Shown piece by piece: positions 54,964-64,000 of a stretch of DNA of 64,000 nt. Source of the DNA: Bartonella sp. B1099 (lineage in GTDB: Bacteria > Pseudomonadota > Alphaproteobacteria > Rhizobiales > Rhizobiaceae); assembly GCF_944801835.1 (NCBI RefSeq), contig NZ_CALYLN010000001.1:1-64000 (forward strand). The letters run 5' to 3'. A model generated the notes under the pieces. It had not been told where the DNA came from. It was given only the letters and a program-made list of their open reading frames with translations, and searched no databases. The stretch's first letter is position 1; every line of letters starts with the position of its first letter. The position numbers and the translations under genes are program-made.

Positions 54964-55674
54964 TTAAGCAGCGTCACTTTCATATGCGCTGTCATCATCA
55001 TAGCCATAATCATCATAATATTCATGACGATAATAATCATCTTTACTACCAAATCTTGGAATTGCTTCATCATGAATTTGATCATCAGAAGTTAAAGAGG
55101 CAGCGCTATGAACACAAGAAGAACCTGATACATAAGAACCACAAACCACGGCATCATCAATAACATAAGAATAATCACATATATAAGCACCATCACTTAT
55201 TTTTGCATTGCCACCGACATGAGCATTATCACAAATGACAGTCTCATCAGAAATATGCGCATGCCCACTTACACGGGCGTTATCATAAATTTTAACATTC
55301 CCTTCAATTATAACGGCATTTTCAATATGAGCATTGCCATAAACCTCACAATAATCATTTATTGCCATGCCTTGAAAAATAGCATTGCCATAAATTTTAG
55401 CATTGCCATAAACATCTACAAAAAAGCTTTTTACTTTAGCATTCTCAAAAACCCTAGCATTTTGGAAAACGCGTGCTTTATCATAAACCCAGCAATTGCC
55501 ATCATGAGAGAGATTATCTTCACTTTCAATATACCCCCCGAGGTCGCCTTTTTTGACATCATCAAAATCTCTTAAAGCTCTAATTCGCTTTAAGAAATGA
55601 CCATCTATATATTCACAATCATCAATAAATTCGTATTTTGGAGATGTTTTTTGTTTATTAACAATAGAATTCAT
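54964..55674 (-). CDS. YdcK-like beta-helix protein with acidic tail (first of cluster)
   Basis: The start is taken at 55674 (M-N-S-I-V-N-K); the frame is open to 55734 but that part lies in the leader RNA. The 236-residue protein reads KYEFIDDCEYIDGHF, RIRALRDFDDVKKGDLGGYIESEDNLSHDGNCWVYDKA, then about 17 units, and ends in an acidic D/Y-rich tail (DDYYRHEYYDDYGYDDD). It is the ortholog-like partner of 29947-30717 and follows leader copy C. Confidence 0.8.
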   Translation of the reverse strand: MNSIVNKQKTSPKYEFIDDCEYIDGHFLKRIRALRDFDDVKKGDLGGYIESEDNLSHDGNCWVYDKARVFQNARVFENAKVKSFFVDVYGNAKIYGNAIFQGMAINDYCEVYGNAHIENAVIIEGNVKIYDNARVSGHAHISDETVICDNAHVGGNAKISDGAYICDYSYVIDDAVVCGSYVSGSSCVHSAASLTSDDQIHDEAIPRFGSKDDYYRHEYYDDYGYDDDSAYESDAA

Positions 55675-55912
55675 TTTTACACCTAATGGTTTGAGTTTTG
55701 AAATTAACACCCTATAAGGGCGTCGGGCGCTCAAAACACAGCCATTAGTCTGTTGCTATGCTTTTCCCTCGAAAGGGTATTGTATAACATAGCTACACCC
55801 GACAAAATCATCATATACGCTAACTAGAGCATAAAAGATAGTCAGTTTTTATAGTAGGATTAGGTTTATCGTAACCTATTCGCTAATGGTTTAGTGTTTT
55901 GATCACTTGAAT
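55675..55912 (-). ncRNA. structured leader RNA of the minus-strand YdcK cluster (copy C)
   Basis: Same fold as copy A with changed bases: AGGTT/AACCT around ACGATA; ATGCT/AGCGT; closing helix GTCGGGTG (55803-55796) with CGCCCGAC (55729-55722); GCTATG (55760-55755 complement region) with CATAGC (55788-55793); ACAG (55738-55741) with CTGT (55750-55753); cap CCCT-TTCG-AGGG; last hairpin CCC/GGG. The sequence between promoter and start codon is fully used by this RNA. Confidence 0.75.
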
Positions 55913-55915
55913 ATT

Positions 55916-55944
55916 TATATAACAAAATACCTATTTATTGTCAA
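55916..55944 (-). promoter_or_regulatory. promoter of the minus-strand YdcK leader
   Basis: On the minus strand TTGACA (55944-55939), 17 bp, TATATA (55921-55916). The spacer has AAATAGGTATTT in place of the perfect palindrome of the two other copies. Confidence 0.7.
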
Positions 55945-57370
55945 ATAATATTTTATCTTTTTTGATATTTTTTATGATTTTTTTAAATGCATTATGTGCA
56001 AATATTTATCATATGCTTATTAATTTCTTCTTTTGTATTATGTGCTTTTAAAGATATATTATGGGCTTTCTTAAACGATTGCGTTATTTTTTGAATCTAT
56101 ACATTTATAATATTTAGAAACGCTCTCATCATGCGTATTTTTAACTTTATAACGTATTTGTTTTTTACTAAATGGTTTTAAAGATTTCTGTTAATTTCTT
56201 TTAATAACACATTTGCAACTTAACAGCCTTTTATAGGAACTGTCTTTATAATCATGCTTTCATTTGCATTTTTATTATGAAAGCCTGCTGTTTTCACGGG
56301 TGTTTTATAGCTGTTATCTGCTTTATAGCCACCGCATCATTATTTTTCATGTTTATAAGAGAAATGATAAATAGGATAATTGAGATTTATAGTTTCTTAT
56401 GAAAACATCTAAAGAGAGATTGCTAATTATAGAGATGAGCAAAATCCCTTTTAATAGACTTTTGTCAGTGTTGTCAGTTTTGTCAGTTCTTTTTAGCCCC
56501 CCCTTTATATATATTTTTTAATCAAAAATAAAAGTTATTATATTTCAATAGATTAATGACTTTAAAACACAACTCATATCAATAGTGCAATCTTTAAAGA
56601 TAACCAATGATGTAAATTGATTAAAACCTGTCAGTTATCTGTCAGTAAATTGAACTGACACAAGTGATCATTTTAGTGAGTGATTAAAACGTGCTTTATG
56701 AAAAGCGCATGAAAGTGAAAACTGATTATATTTTCAAAATCCCTTTAATGTATTTTTATCACTTCACTTTAATAGATAAATTTATAATTTTAGAAAATGA
56801 TTAAAACATGTCTTATGAAAGCATGTGATCCTTTAAAGCTTTTTAAAAGACAGCCTATAATCATAAGGCATGCTATTAAAATCATTATGGTTATGAGTTT
56901 TGAGTATTTTGAAGATTTTGAAGGTTCTTTTTAGCCCCCCCTTATAATATTTTTTTTTAAATCAAAAAAATAAAAGTTATTATATTTCAATACCTTAATT
57001 TTTATTAAGTTTAAAAATAACAACCTATAGTGATATTATAAAGCTATAAACACAACTCATAATATGTTTTGAAGGTATTTTGAGAGTGTTAGAAACCTTA
57101 AAAACTTATAAGCAAAATGAATATATGTAACTCTTTTTAAACAGAGCTTTTGAAAAGGATAAAGCTATCACTTTAAATTACGGTATAATCTTTTAAAGGT
57201 AATCCAAATAAGGGTGTTTAAAAGTGTAAAGCTTCTTTTTTTAGAAGAACGCATATAAATTATTCCTTTTAAGATTGTATCTAATCAACTTAATAAAAGA
57301 GGTATAGATTATAAGGCTCTATACCCCTTATAAGATAGCATACCCATTATATGAGCATACCTTAATAAGT
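55945..57370. other. non-coding region downstream of the second Type ISP gene, iteron blocks f and e
   Basis: No gene is visible. Block f: TGTCAGT at 56463, 56472 and 56481 (9-bp period), then 56629 and 56640 (11 bp), and inverted ACTGACA at 56654. Block e: TTTTG units at 56898, 56907 and 56916 (9-bp period), then TTTTGAAGG at 57067 and a second TTTTG unit at 57078 (11 bp), with inverted CCTTAAAAA near 57096. Both are followed by TTCTTTTTAGCCCCCCC and AT-rich DNA. This is the inverted counterpart of 15512-16862 and 28361-29668. Confidence 0.6.
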
Positions 57371-60300
57371 CTATTCAGTTTCTCTAATTTCTAATTTTGG
57401 TAGGTTCTTAACAATCTTCATTGTCTCTAAACTTACAGTAATAACCCTTTGAAACAATTCTAGAGGATAGGCAGGGTTTCCAACGGTTTCAACAGCATAG
57501 CGATTGGCATCATTAACAATACCACTTTTTTTATCAGTTTTAACGCATTGACGCCCCATAACCCATTCAAGAGCAGGCTTGCCATTAACGATATACTCAT
57601 AAGCTTCAAGAGGGATATCTGTCATTATGATATTGCTGTTATAAATAACCGTTGTTTTATCCTTTTCCTTACTATTCTTAACTTTTGCGAATTTCATTTC
57701 TGTAACGTAATAAAACTTCTCTGGACTAGAGATATCAGTTAATTTTGGATTGCCTTTTTTAAAGGTCACCGGATAAGGTTCTACAGTTTCATAATTTACG
57801 TGCAAATGACCCAATTCACGCCCTGCTGTAACAAATTTCCAAAAATCATCAGCACTCTTTACACAAGGGATACGAGGGAGTTCTTTAGAGAGGTTATCAG
57901 CATACCGAGAACGATAATCTTCTGAGTGAAGTATACCGTAAATGTAATAAAAAATATCTTCTTTAGTTATATTCTCATTAGGATAAGCAGTTTTAAAATG
58001 TGCTAACCCCGCATCTGTAATGCCGTCACGAACTTTCTTTTTTGTTTCTGTAGCAAACAAACTATGATCATGATGTTTTTCCTCTTCACAATAGAGCATA
58101 AACGGATAGCATCTTGATTTTTCTAATGTATCAAAGCTAATCGGCTTATTTGTCATGAGACAGGAAAAACCTGATCTATTACCTATTCCCGAAACACAAA
58201 TTCCAAGATTGTTAAGAATATTTGGATTAAAAAATTGATGTGTATGTCCTAGTCCTTCATTTAAGAATGGTGAAGTATAATGCCACATTGCCATGAATGG
58301 GCGATAAAGAATAAGAGCCTTTAAATGAGGTTCAAATGTTGCATTTATATCTTTCTTCAATTTAGATATAAGCGCATCAGCCCAACTGATTTTGGTAGCA
58401 TCATAATCAATGATCTTTTTTATAGGTATAGACGGATTTTCAGCAACGAGACGTTTTTGTTCATTAAAAAAATTAATTGTTTTTTGAACGGATTTATTTA
58501 ATGCGTCATTCGAGAAATTACAAACCCAAGCATCCCGTGCTGTTCTCATGCCAAGTGATACTTCTTCAAAGAGTTTAGTATCTATTGAAGTATTTCTATC
58601 TCCCATAGGCATGAATTGATAAAAATTGACATCTCTTGGTTTTATCCAGTCATGCTTTTCATTAGGAGTAATTTCAATAAGCTGTTTGGATTGTGTTATT
58701 CCTTTTATACTCTTAAATTTACGCAATTGCTTTAATTTTTCCTTTGTAGAAAGATCATCTCCAATATCGTGATAGTAAATCTTACAAGGCTGTTGTTTTT
58801 TTGGATTACGTACAAAAAGAGTTATCGATATTCCATTTTGACATCCAGAGCCAAAGACGTTTTGTCCTTCTTTTGCCATTCTGTTCGACAATCTGTTTTT
58901 TCGAATATCCCCACGAAGATTAATAATATAAATAGCAGAATATTCACTTTGTAGGCAACTTCGCATACCGTCAGCAGAAATTTTATCTATCCATCCATTA
59001 CCAGAAACATAAGCCACAACACCACCTTGTAGACTGAGGCGATTACTTGCCCAACGAATTGCCCTAATATAGCTATCATAAAGCTTATTGCGATTCATTT
59101 TTTCTGTTGAACGTAATATATATTGTTCATAAATACTATCATCAAGCGTGTCATAACGTACATTTGGATTATTATCATTGGCATTTTTTTGCCCTACTGA
59201 ATAAGGAGGGTTTCCAACAATAACTTGGATATCGGCTTCCTGCTGTTTTTTACACCGCTCTGAATTCTCAAACATATAGCGTGTGAAGAAATCTTTCTCC
59301 TCCAGCATCAGAAACGTATCAGTTAAACAAATCCCTTCAAAGGGTATATAATCTCCTTTCATAAGACTATGATAGGTCGATTCAATATTAATGGCAGCTA
59401 TGTAATAAGCTAAGAGAACAATTTCGTTGGCTTTGATTTCATTTCGGAACTTATATTCCATATCCTCTGGTTTTATGAGATTGGATTGTAAAAGTCGTGT
59501 AATAAAGGTCCCAGTTCCAGTAAAAGGGTCTAGAATAGAGACGCCTCGAGAACTTAAGCTTTGTCCAAACTCTTGCTCTAAAACATCATTGACGGAATGT
59601 AAGATAAAATCGACTATTTCAATGGGGGTATAAACAATTCCAAGTTTATCTGTTGTCTTTTTGAATGCCTTGGTAAAAAAATCTTCATAAAGTCTGATAA
59701 TAAGATTCTGTTTTGCGCGCGTTTCAATAATACCTTCTGTATCCTCCTTTACACTTTGATAAAATTTATCAAGATCTTTGGCTTCGTCTTTGATATTCAT
59801 CTTATCAAGTTCAGCTAAGATCTTTTCCATAGCTTGCGAGATGGCGTTTTTACTCACAAACTCATTTCCATCAAACAAGGATTCAAAAATAGGACGCGTC
59901 ACAAGATGTTGCGCCAACATCTCAAGTGCATCTTCTTGCTCGATACTGTCATTTAAACCGTTCTTTAATTCCTTGTGAAAAACATGAAAAGCACGATAAG
60001 CTTCACTCTTTTTATCAGCGAGTATGCTTTTAAGACGGATAATATGATTTTGTGCAATTGCCGCAACATTACCCGCCCAGTTTCCCCATTGATTAGCCTC
60101 CCCACATTTTCTGACAATGATTGGCTTAATAGCACGCGATAATTCATCAATATAAAAATAGAATTCTTCTTGTACTTCATACCTATGAGGGTTTTCATTC
60201 GCTACTGAACCAATATGGAGCCCAGCACTTTCAGACTTTGCATGGAAGGATAGTTCGTCAACAACTGCGGTCATTGCTTGTAAAGCAGGGTCAAAAGTTA

Positions 60301-62287
60301 CCCCTACAATCTCAAACAGATGACGAACATCTTGGTCTAGCTCTAAGGCTTTCATTTTGTTTTTGAAGTTGTCATCATGAGCACGCAAAGCATTGAGAAC
60401 TTGCCAGATGACATCATACTTTTTATTGTTTTCTAAAGCCTGTTGTGGTGGAATATTGAAGGGAATACCAACGGGTAAAATGATATAGCCTGTTGTTTTA
60501 CCTTCTGCGCGACGCATCACACGCCCCACCGCTTGTATCACATCTACATGACTTTTACGCGGGTGTAAAAACATAACCGCATCAAGAGCGGGCACATCAA
60601 TCCCTTCTGAAAGACAACGCACATTGGTGAGCACACGGCAGTTATTTTCATCTGTATCTTCTTTAAGCCAATCAAGTAATTTGTTACGCTCTTTACCATT
60701 AAAAGTCCCATCAATGTGCTTAACATCAAAGATAAGAGATGTCTTACTTTCAGGAACAAATTTATGATATTCATCAATAGCATCATTGAAAATCTCACTA
60801 ACGCGTTCAGATGTATTGATATCTTTACAAAAAGCCAGAGAACGACGCATAGGTTTTATGCCATCGTCTTCCTTCTTTTCTATTTGAGCCAGTGCTTTGT
60901 AGCAGCCAATGATTTTGGTTGTATCATCAAGAATAAGTTCGGAATTTTTATCTTTAAGACGTTTCTGAATTGTTGCGTTGATAATTGCTTCATCAACAGC
61001 TAAGACGATAACTTTATAGGGTGCTAAAAGTTTATCTTGTAGAGCTTTTGAAAAAGTATAAGTGTAAAGATTTTTCCCATAGAGCGCTTCATCATCCATG
61101 GACGCCAGAACGGCATCGGATACGTCAGCCTTCTTTTTCAGCTTGTCAGTAAAGATCTTAGGGGTTGCTGTCATGTATAGACGTTTTTTACCTTGAATGA
61201 TGCTGTTATCATGAACCTTGATAAATTCAGATTCATGCTTGTCTGTTCCTAATACAACACCAGTCGTACGGTGTGCTTCATCACAAATGATTAGATCAAA
61301 TTCGGGTAAATCATATTCCTTTTGCGCATCGGAAATCACTTGAATGGAATGATAGGTTGAAAAGATGACCGTCATTGCCTCTGCGAAGTTTTCACAAGCT
61401 TCTTTGGCAAGGGCTTTTGCATCTGTTGTAGCAGGAAGAACAAGATCTGATGTTTCCATGCCAACCATGTCATCTTGGTTTTTACGACGCTTTCCTACTT
61501 TTGTATCCGAACACACCGCAAAGGAACGCAAGGGAATTTGTGTGTCCAGTGTCCATTCACGGATTGTTTGTGAGACTAAAGCAAGAGAAGGCACCAAAAA
61601 CAACACACGCTTGCCTTTTCCCGCTATGGTCTCTGCTATCTTAAGGCTTGTGAACGTTTTGCCTGTTCCACATGCCATAATTAGCTTGCCACGGTCTGCT
61701 TCTTTTAAACCTTCACAGACTTTCTTGATGGCTTCTTTCTGATGGGGACGAGGTTCTTTTGTAACTTTCAGAACAACTTTTTGTTTTGTTGCAAATATTT
61801 GCCAATCTATACGACTGTTTTCCATATGACGAAGGTCAATGCGATAAACGGGTATCGCTTGTCCTTTAATCATGGCATTCACATTGTCACTTAATTCACT
61901 TTCAGTGCTATCAACGAGAAGGCGATATTTAAAGATGTCTTTTCCAGAGGCTGCGATAAAGCTATCAATATCCTTTTTACTGATCTGATGGTCAGCTTTA
62001 TAAAACTTACATTGAATAGCTACATAACCTTCTTGATTGCGAAGTTTTGCAACCAAATCAATGCCGATATCATTTTTATTCCAATCCTCACGCTCTTTAG
62101 CCCATTCAAAATAGCTTTCAACCTTTTCATAGCGTCCATAATGGATAGGGTCATGCATAAGATATTTGCTAACAAAATCTTCAAAAATTTTTCCCTTTTT
62201 AGCATTTGAAGTTGCTTGTTGACGATAATATTCCAACAGAGAGCGTAGCGTGACGTGTTTATTATCAGACTTAACAGATTGCAGCAT
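57371..62287 (-). CDS. Type ISP single-chain restriction-modification enzyme, second copy
   Basis: 1638 residues with nuclease (GID, QCK), Walker A ACGTGKT, DEAH, QAVGRVMRR, methylase motif I DPFTGTGTF and NPPYSVGQ, then a target-recognition region. Residues 1-343 differ from the copy at 10544 by essentially one residue. From VVLGTDKHESEF the two diverge. From ITDAGLAHFKTAYPNENITK onward they are again nearly identical. The recognition region (for example GNGWIDKISADGMRSCL, then FNEQKRLVAENPSIP) is unlike both other copies, so the enzyme should recognise a different sequence. It appears intact. Downstream lies the iteron/leader module. Confidence 0.9.
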   Translation of the reverse strand: MLQSVKSDNKHVTLRSLLEYYRQQATSNAKKGKIFEDFVSKYLMHDPIHYGRYEKVESYFEWAKEREDWNKNDIGIDLVAKLRNQEGYVAIQCKFYKADHQISKKDIDSFIAASGKDIFKYRLLVDSTESELSDNVNAMIKGQAIPVYRIDLRHMENSRIDWQIFATKQKVVLKVTKEPRPHQKEAIKKVCEGLKEADRGKLIMACGTGKTFTSLKIAETIAGKGKRVLFLVPSLALVSQTIREWTLDTQIPLRSFAVCSDTKVGKRRKNQDDMVGMETSDLVLPATTDAKALAKEACENFAEAMTVIFSTYHSIQVISDAQKEYDLPEFDLIICDEAHRTTGVVLGTDKHESEFIKVHDNSIIQGKKRLYMTATPKIFTDKLKKKADVSDAVLASMDDEALYGKNLYTYTFSKALQDKLLAPYKVIVLAVDEAIINATIQKRLKDKNSELILDDTTKIIGCYKALAQIEKKEDDGIKPMRRSLAFCKDINTSERVSEIFNDAIDEYHKFVPESKTSLIFDVKHIDGTFNGKERNKLLDWLKEDTDENNCRVLTNVRCLSEGIDVPALDAVMFLHPRKSHVDVIQAVGRVMRRAEGKTTGYIILPVGIPFNIPPQQALENNKKYDVIWQVLNALRAHDDNFKNKMKALELDQDVRHLFEIVGVTFDPALQAMTAVVDELSFHAKSESAGLHIGSVANENPHRYEVQEEFYFYIDELSRAIKPIIVRKCGEANQWGNWAGNVAAIAQNHIIRLKSILADKKSEAYRAFHVFHKELKNGLNDSIEQEDALEMLAQHLVTRPIFESLFDGNEFVSKNAISQAMEKILAELDKMNIKDEAKDLDKFYQSVKEDTEGIIETRAKQNLIIRLYEDFFTKAFKKTTDKLGIVYTPIEIVDFILHSVNDVLEQEFGQSLSSRGVSILDPFTGTGTFITRLLQSNLIKPEDMEYKFRNEIKANEIVLLAYYIAAINIESTYHSLMKGDYIPFEGICLTDTFLMLEEKDFFTRYMFENSERCKKQQEADIQVIVGNPPYSVGQKNANDNNPNVRYDTLDDSIYEQYILRSTEKMNRNKLYDSYIRAIRWASNRLSLQGGVVAYVSGNGWIDKISADGMRSCLQSEYSAIYIINLRGDIRKNRLSNRMAKEGQNVFGSGCQNGISITLFVRNPKKQQPCKIYYHDIGDDLSTKEKLKQLRKFKSIKGITQSKQLIEITPNEKHDWIKPRDVNFYQFMPMGDRNTSIDTKLFEEVSLGMRTARDAWVCNFSNDALNKSVQKTINFFNEQKRLVAENPSIPIKKIIDYDATKISWADALISKLKKDINATFEPHLKALILYRPFMAMWHYTSPFLNEGLGHTHQFFNPNILNNLGICVSGIGNRSGFSCLMTNKPISFDTLEKSRCYPFMLYCEEEKHHDHSLFATETKKKVRDGITDAGLAHFKTAYPNENITKEDIFYYIYGILHSEDYRSRYADNLSKELPRIPCVKSADDFWKFVTAGRELGHLHVNYETVEPYPVTFKKGNPKLTDISSPEKFYYVTEMKFAKVKNSKEKDKTTVIYNSNIIMTDIPLEAYEYIVNGKPALEWVMGRQCVKTDKKSGIVNDANRYAVETVGNPAYPLELFQRVITVSLETMKIVKNLPKLEIRETE

Positions 62288-62902
62288 ATTACAATAAAAA
62301 TCCCTTGTCTTATAAGATGATCAATAACCATCAAAAGAATCAAAACGAATTCAATTAAATGCGTTTAAAACAAATATCGATAAAAATGGGAAAAAACTGC
62401 TAAAAAGCCGATAATTTTTTCAAAAGAGTTTTTAAAAGGATACTTATCAACAGCCTATGAGAAAGATCAGATCAGCAAAATAGTGAAATTTGCTATTCAT
62501 TTGATGTGTTACTCAAGACAAATTCACTATGGGCGCTTAAAATATCATAATGATTATTTTGATAAGTTTTATAAATCATTGAAAAGGGTATTTGTGTCAG
62601 TTCAATTTACTGACAGATAACTGACAGGTTTTAATCAATTTACATCATTGGTTATTTTTAAAGATTGCACCATTGATATGAGTTGTGTTTTAAAGTCATT
62701 AATCTATTGAAATATAATAACTTTTATTTTTGATTAAAAAATATATAGAAAGGGGGGGCTAAAAAGAACTGACAAGACTGACAGCACTGACAAAACTCTT
62801 TTTACAAAGTCATTCAGATCATTTTTTTTGGAAAAAAATTACTTAATGAGAATGCTATAAAAAGAGTTTTGTGTGATTGTTTTAAAAACTTCAAAAGAGG
62901 TG
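62288..62902. other. intergenic region with iteron block h
   Basis: Inverted, almost identical copy of 9929-10543. ACTGACA iterons at 62768, 62777 and 62786 (9-bp period), 62609 and 62620 (11 bp), and inverted TGTCAGT at 62595. No gene is visible. Confidence 0.6.
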
Positions 62903-64000
62903 TTATTGTTTTATGCTGTTGTTTTTGACCAAAGGATGCCATTCATAATAGGCGCTAGGGTGTCCACTTGTCTGATGTGTTATAAACTTTTTTCGCAGGT
63001 GATTAGAACGACATAAAAGCTCTAAAGCTTGCGTGACAGCTTCTTTATTTTTTAAAGAACTCCAACATCGTCTATAGATATCCCTTGCCGTAAAAACATC
63101 GGGTAAACAATCACAGCGTTCGACAATCAATTTTGCACGCTCTGCTGTTAATGTATCCCCCGCCGCATAAAGACGTTTTGCGTGACTTATCAGATATTTT
63201 TCCCAACGCAACGCTGTTGTGATAGCATAGAGACCAATTTCAAAACGCCCGCTGTCAAGAAGTTCAAAAATCAACGCAAGGCTTGCTATGGTCTTTGGCA
63301 TTTTTAAAACATGCGATTGTAAGCTTTCAGAGAAACGACCACTTTTTGCCTCTCTATGAAGATTTTCTAACCATTCATAAAATTTCTCTTGTGCTTTTGG
63401 CATAAAACGCATGATCAGCGGATGTTCTGGAGAACCTAGTCGTTTATCACGAAAAGAACGAAAAACACCTTCATACTTTTGCCAACCCTCTTGATTGGGA
63501 GGTCTATCAACCAATTGCCACTCTTTTGTCTCATCGGGCCACACCAGCATTTGAAACCGTTGCAATAAGCCGTCATCGTTTATTCCACGGTGCATGGCTT
63601 GAATGATGGGAATAATTCGTGAAGGTTGAATGCCTCCAATCATTGATAAAGTTACATGGGGAATAAAAATGGTTCCACGCTCGATACGGTCATAGGTAAA
63701 TTGATCATCTCCATTAAAAGCTGTTAAATAGAAAGAACGGTCTGTTTGATATTCCTTTCTCTCCAAATTGGCTAAAAAACCAGACAATTCATCACGGACC
63801 ATTAAGAGACCACGGGGGTTTTCTTTTAACAATTCCCCAAGCTTTTCGACGGTCACATCATTGACAATAAAACGCGAGACATCATCATCATGAGCACTGT
63901 CTTTAGAGAGCGTTTCAAACAACAGAGCACGGGCTGTTTCACACTCACCTTTTTTTAGCGCTTTATTGGCTTGTCTTTCTTTTTCTCTTTTGTCTAAACT
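62903..64000 (-). CDS. DUF3987 helicase-like protein, second copy, 5' end outside the window
   Basis: The frame is open to the right edge and matches residues about 160-525 of the protein at 8351-9928. It includes LLMVRDELSGFL, FNGDDQFTYDRIERGTIFIP, GGIQPSRIIP and the C-terminal TARDIYRRCW. Residues around VDRPPNQEGWQKYEGVF to the DSGRFEIGL segment differ clearly from the other copy, while both flanks are nearly identical. This shows patchy gene conversion. The start codon lies beyond base 64000. Confidence 0.85.
   Translation of the reverse strand, partial: SLDKREKERQANKALKKGECETARALLFETLSKDSAHDDDVSRFIVNDVTVEKLGELLKENPRGLLMVRDELSGFLANLERKEYQTDRSFYLTAFNGDDQFTYDRIERGTIFIPHVTLSMIGGIQPSRIIPIIQAMHRGINDDGLLQRFQMLVWPDETKEWQLVDRPPNQEGWQKYEGVFRSFRDKRLGSPEHPLIMRFMPKAQEKFYEWLENLHREAKSGRFSESLQSHVLKMPKTIASLALIFELLDSGRFEIGLYAITTALRWEKYLISHAKRLYAAGDTLTAERAKLIVERCDCLPDVFTARDIYRRCWSSLKNKEAVTQALELLCRSNHLRKKFITHQTSGHPSAYYEWHPLVKNNSIKQ

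Larger units (their letters stand above)
61258..64000 (-). repeat. right arm of the long inverted repeat (partner 8842-11575)
   Basis: See the partner. Homologous recombination between the arms would invert about 49.7 kb, measured from the left edge of one arm to the right edge of the other in this window (shorter if counted between the inner ends), including the AfsA operon and the phage cassette. Confidence 0.8.

Overview
The window looks like accessory chromosome from a Bartonella-type alphaproteobacterium. This is inferred from the AT-rich composition and from proteins resembling those I associate with rodent Bartonella genomes: podovirus-like tail genes, repeated YdcK-like beta-helix proteins and many toxin-antitoxin pairs. 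No rRNA, tRNA, CRISPR array or housekeeping gene was found.

Most of the window is explained by rearranged copies of one phage or phage-satellite unit. The intended order is best preserved on the minus strand from 64000 down to 34942: DUF3987 helicase-like gene, single-chain Type ISP restriction-modification enzyme, non-coding blocks of short iterons, a strong promoter, a long structured RNA leader, four YdcK-like genes, a 1.5-kb non-coding repeat full of palindromes, a late promoter, and a podovirus cassette (gp10-like protein, ejection proteins, lytic transglycosylase, tail-collar proteins, coiled-coil fibre, endolysin). No terminase, portal or capsid gene is present. A second copy on the plus strand (6291-16895) has a damaged integrase, alpA, a gutted primase, DUF3987 and the second complete Type ISP enzyme. 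A third (25613-33868) keeps only the methyltransferase/specificity half of the enzyme, the iteron blocks, the leader, three YdcK-like genes and the non-coding repeat. The left end (1-1440) is a fourth, partial copy with a toxin-antitoxin pair in place of part of the repeat.

Between copies sit unrelated cargo genes. 1283-5190 holds an orphan membrane/coiled-coil protein, a truncated RelB-like antitoxin, a MazEF pair, SSB and a phage protein. 17098-23229 is a minus-strand run of seven genes with AfsA (A-factor synthase) homology, an SDR, a HAD phosphatase, a carboxymuconolactone decarboxylase-like protein, an EamA exporter and two unknowns. I read it as a horizontally acquired gamma-butyrolactone/furan-type signal or small-metabolite operon. 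It is bordered by the cut remains of a higBA toxin-antitoxin pair. 24003-24536 is a ParD-like/RelE pair with a clear operator.

The most interesting material is non-coding: (i) a roughly 240-nt leader RNA in three longer copies whose helices show compensatory changes; (ii) eight ori-like blocks in which a 9-bp tandem iteron and an 11-bp paired iteron change sequence together; (iii) palindromes with a fixed CAATTTTG-like core whose arms covary between copies. The Type ISP enzymes share near-identical ends around divergent middles, in inverted orientation about 46 kb apart, which could allow specificity switching or inversion of the segment between them. All family assignments are from reading motifs; no database search was run.
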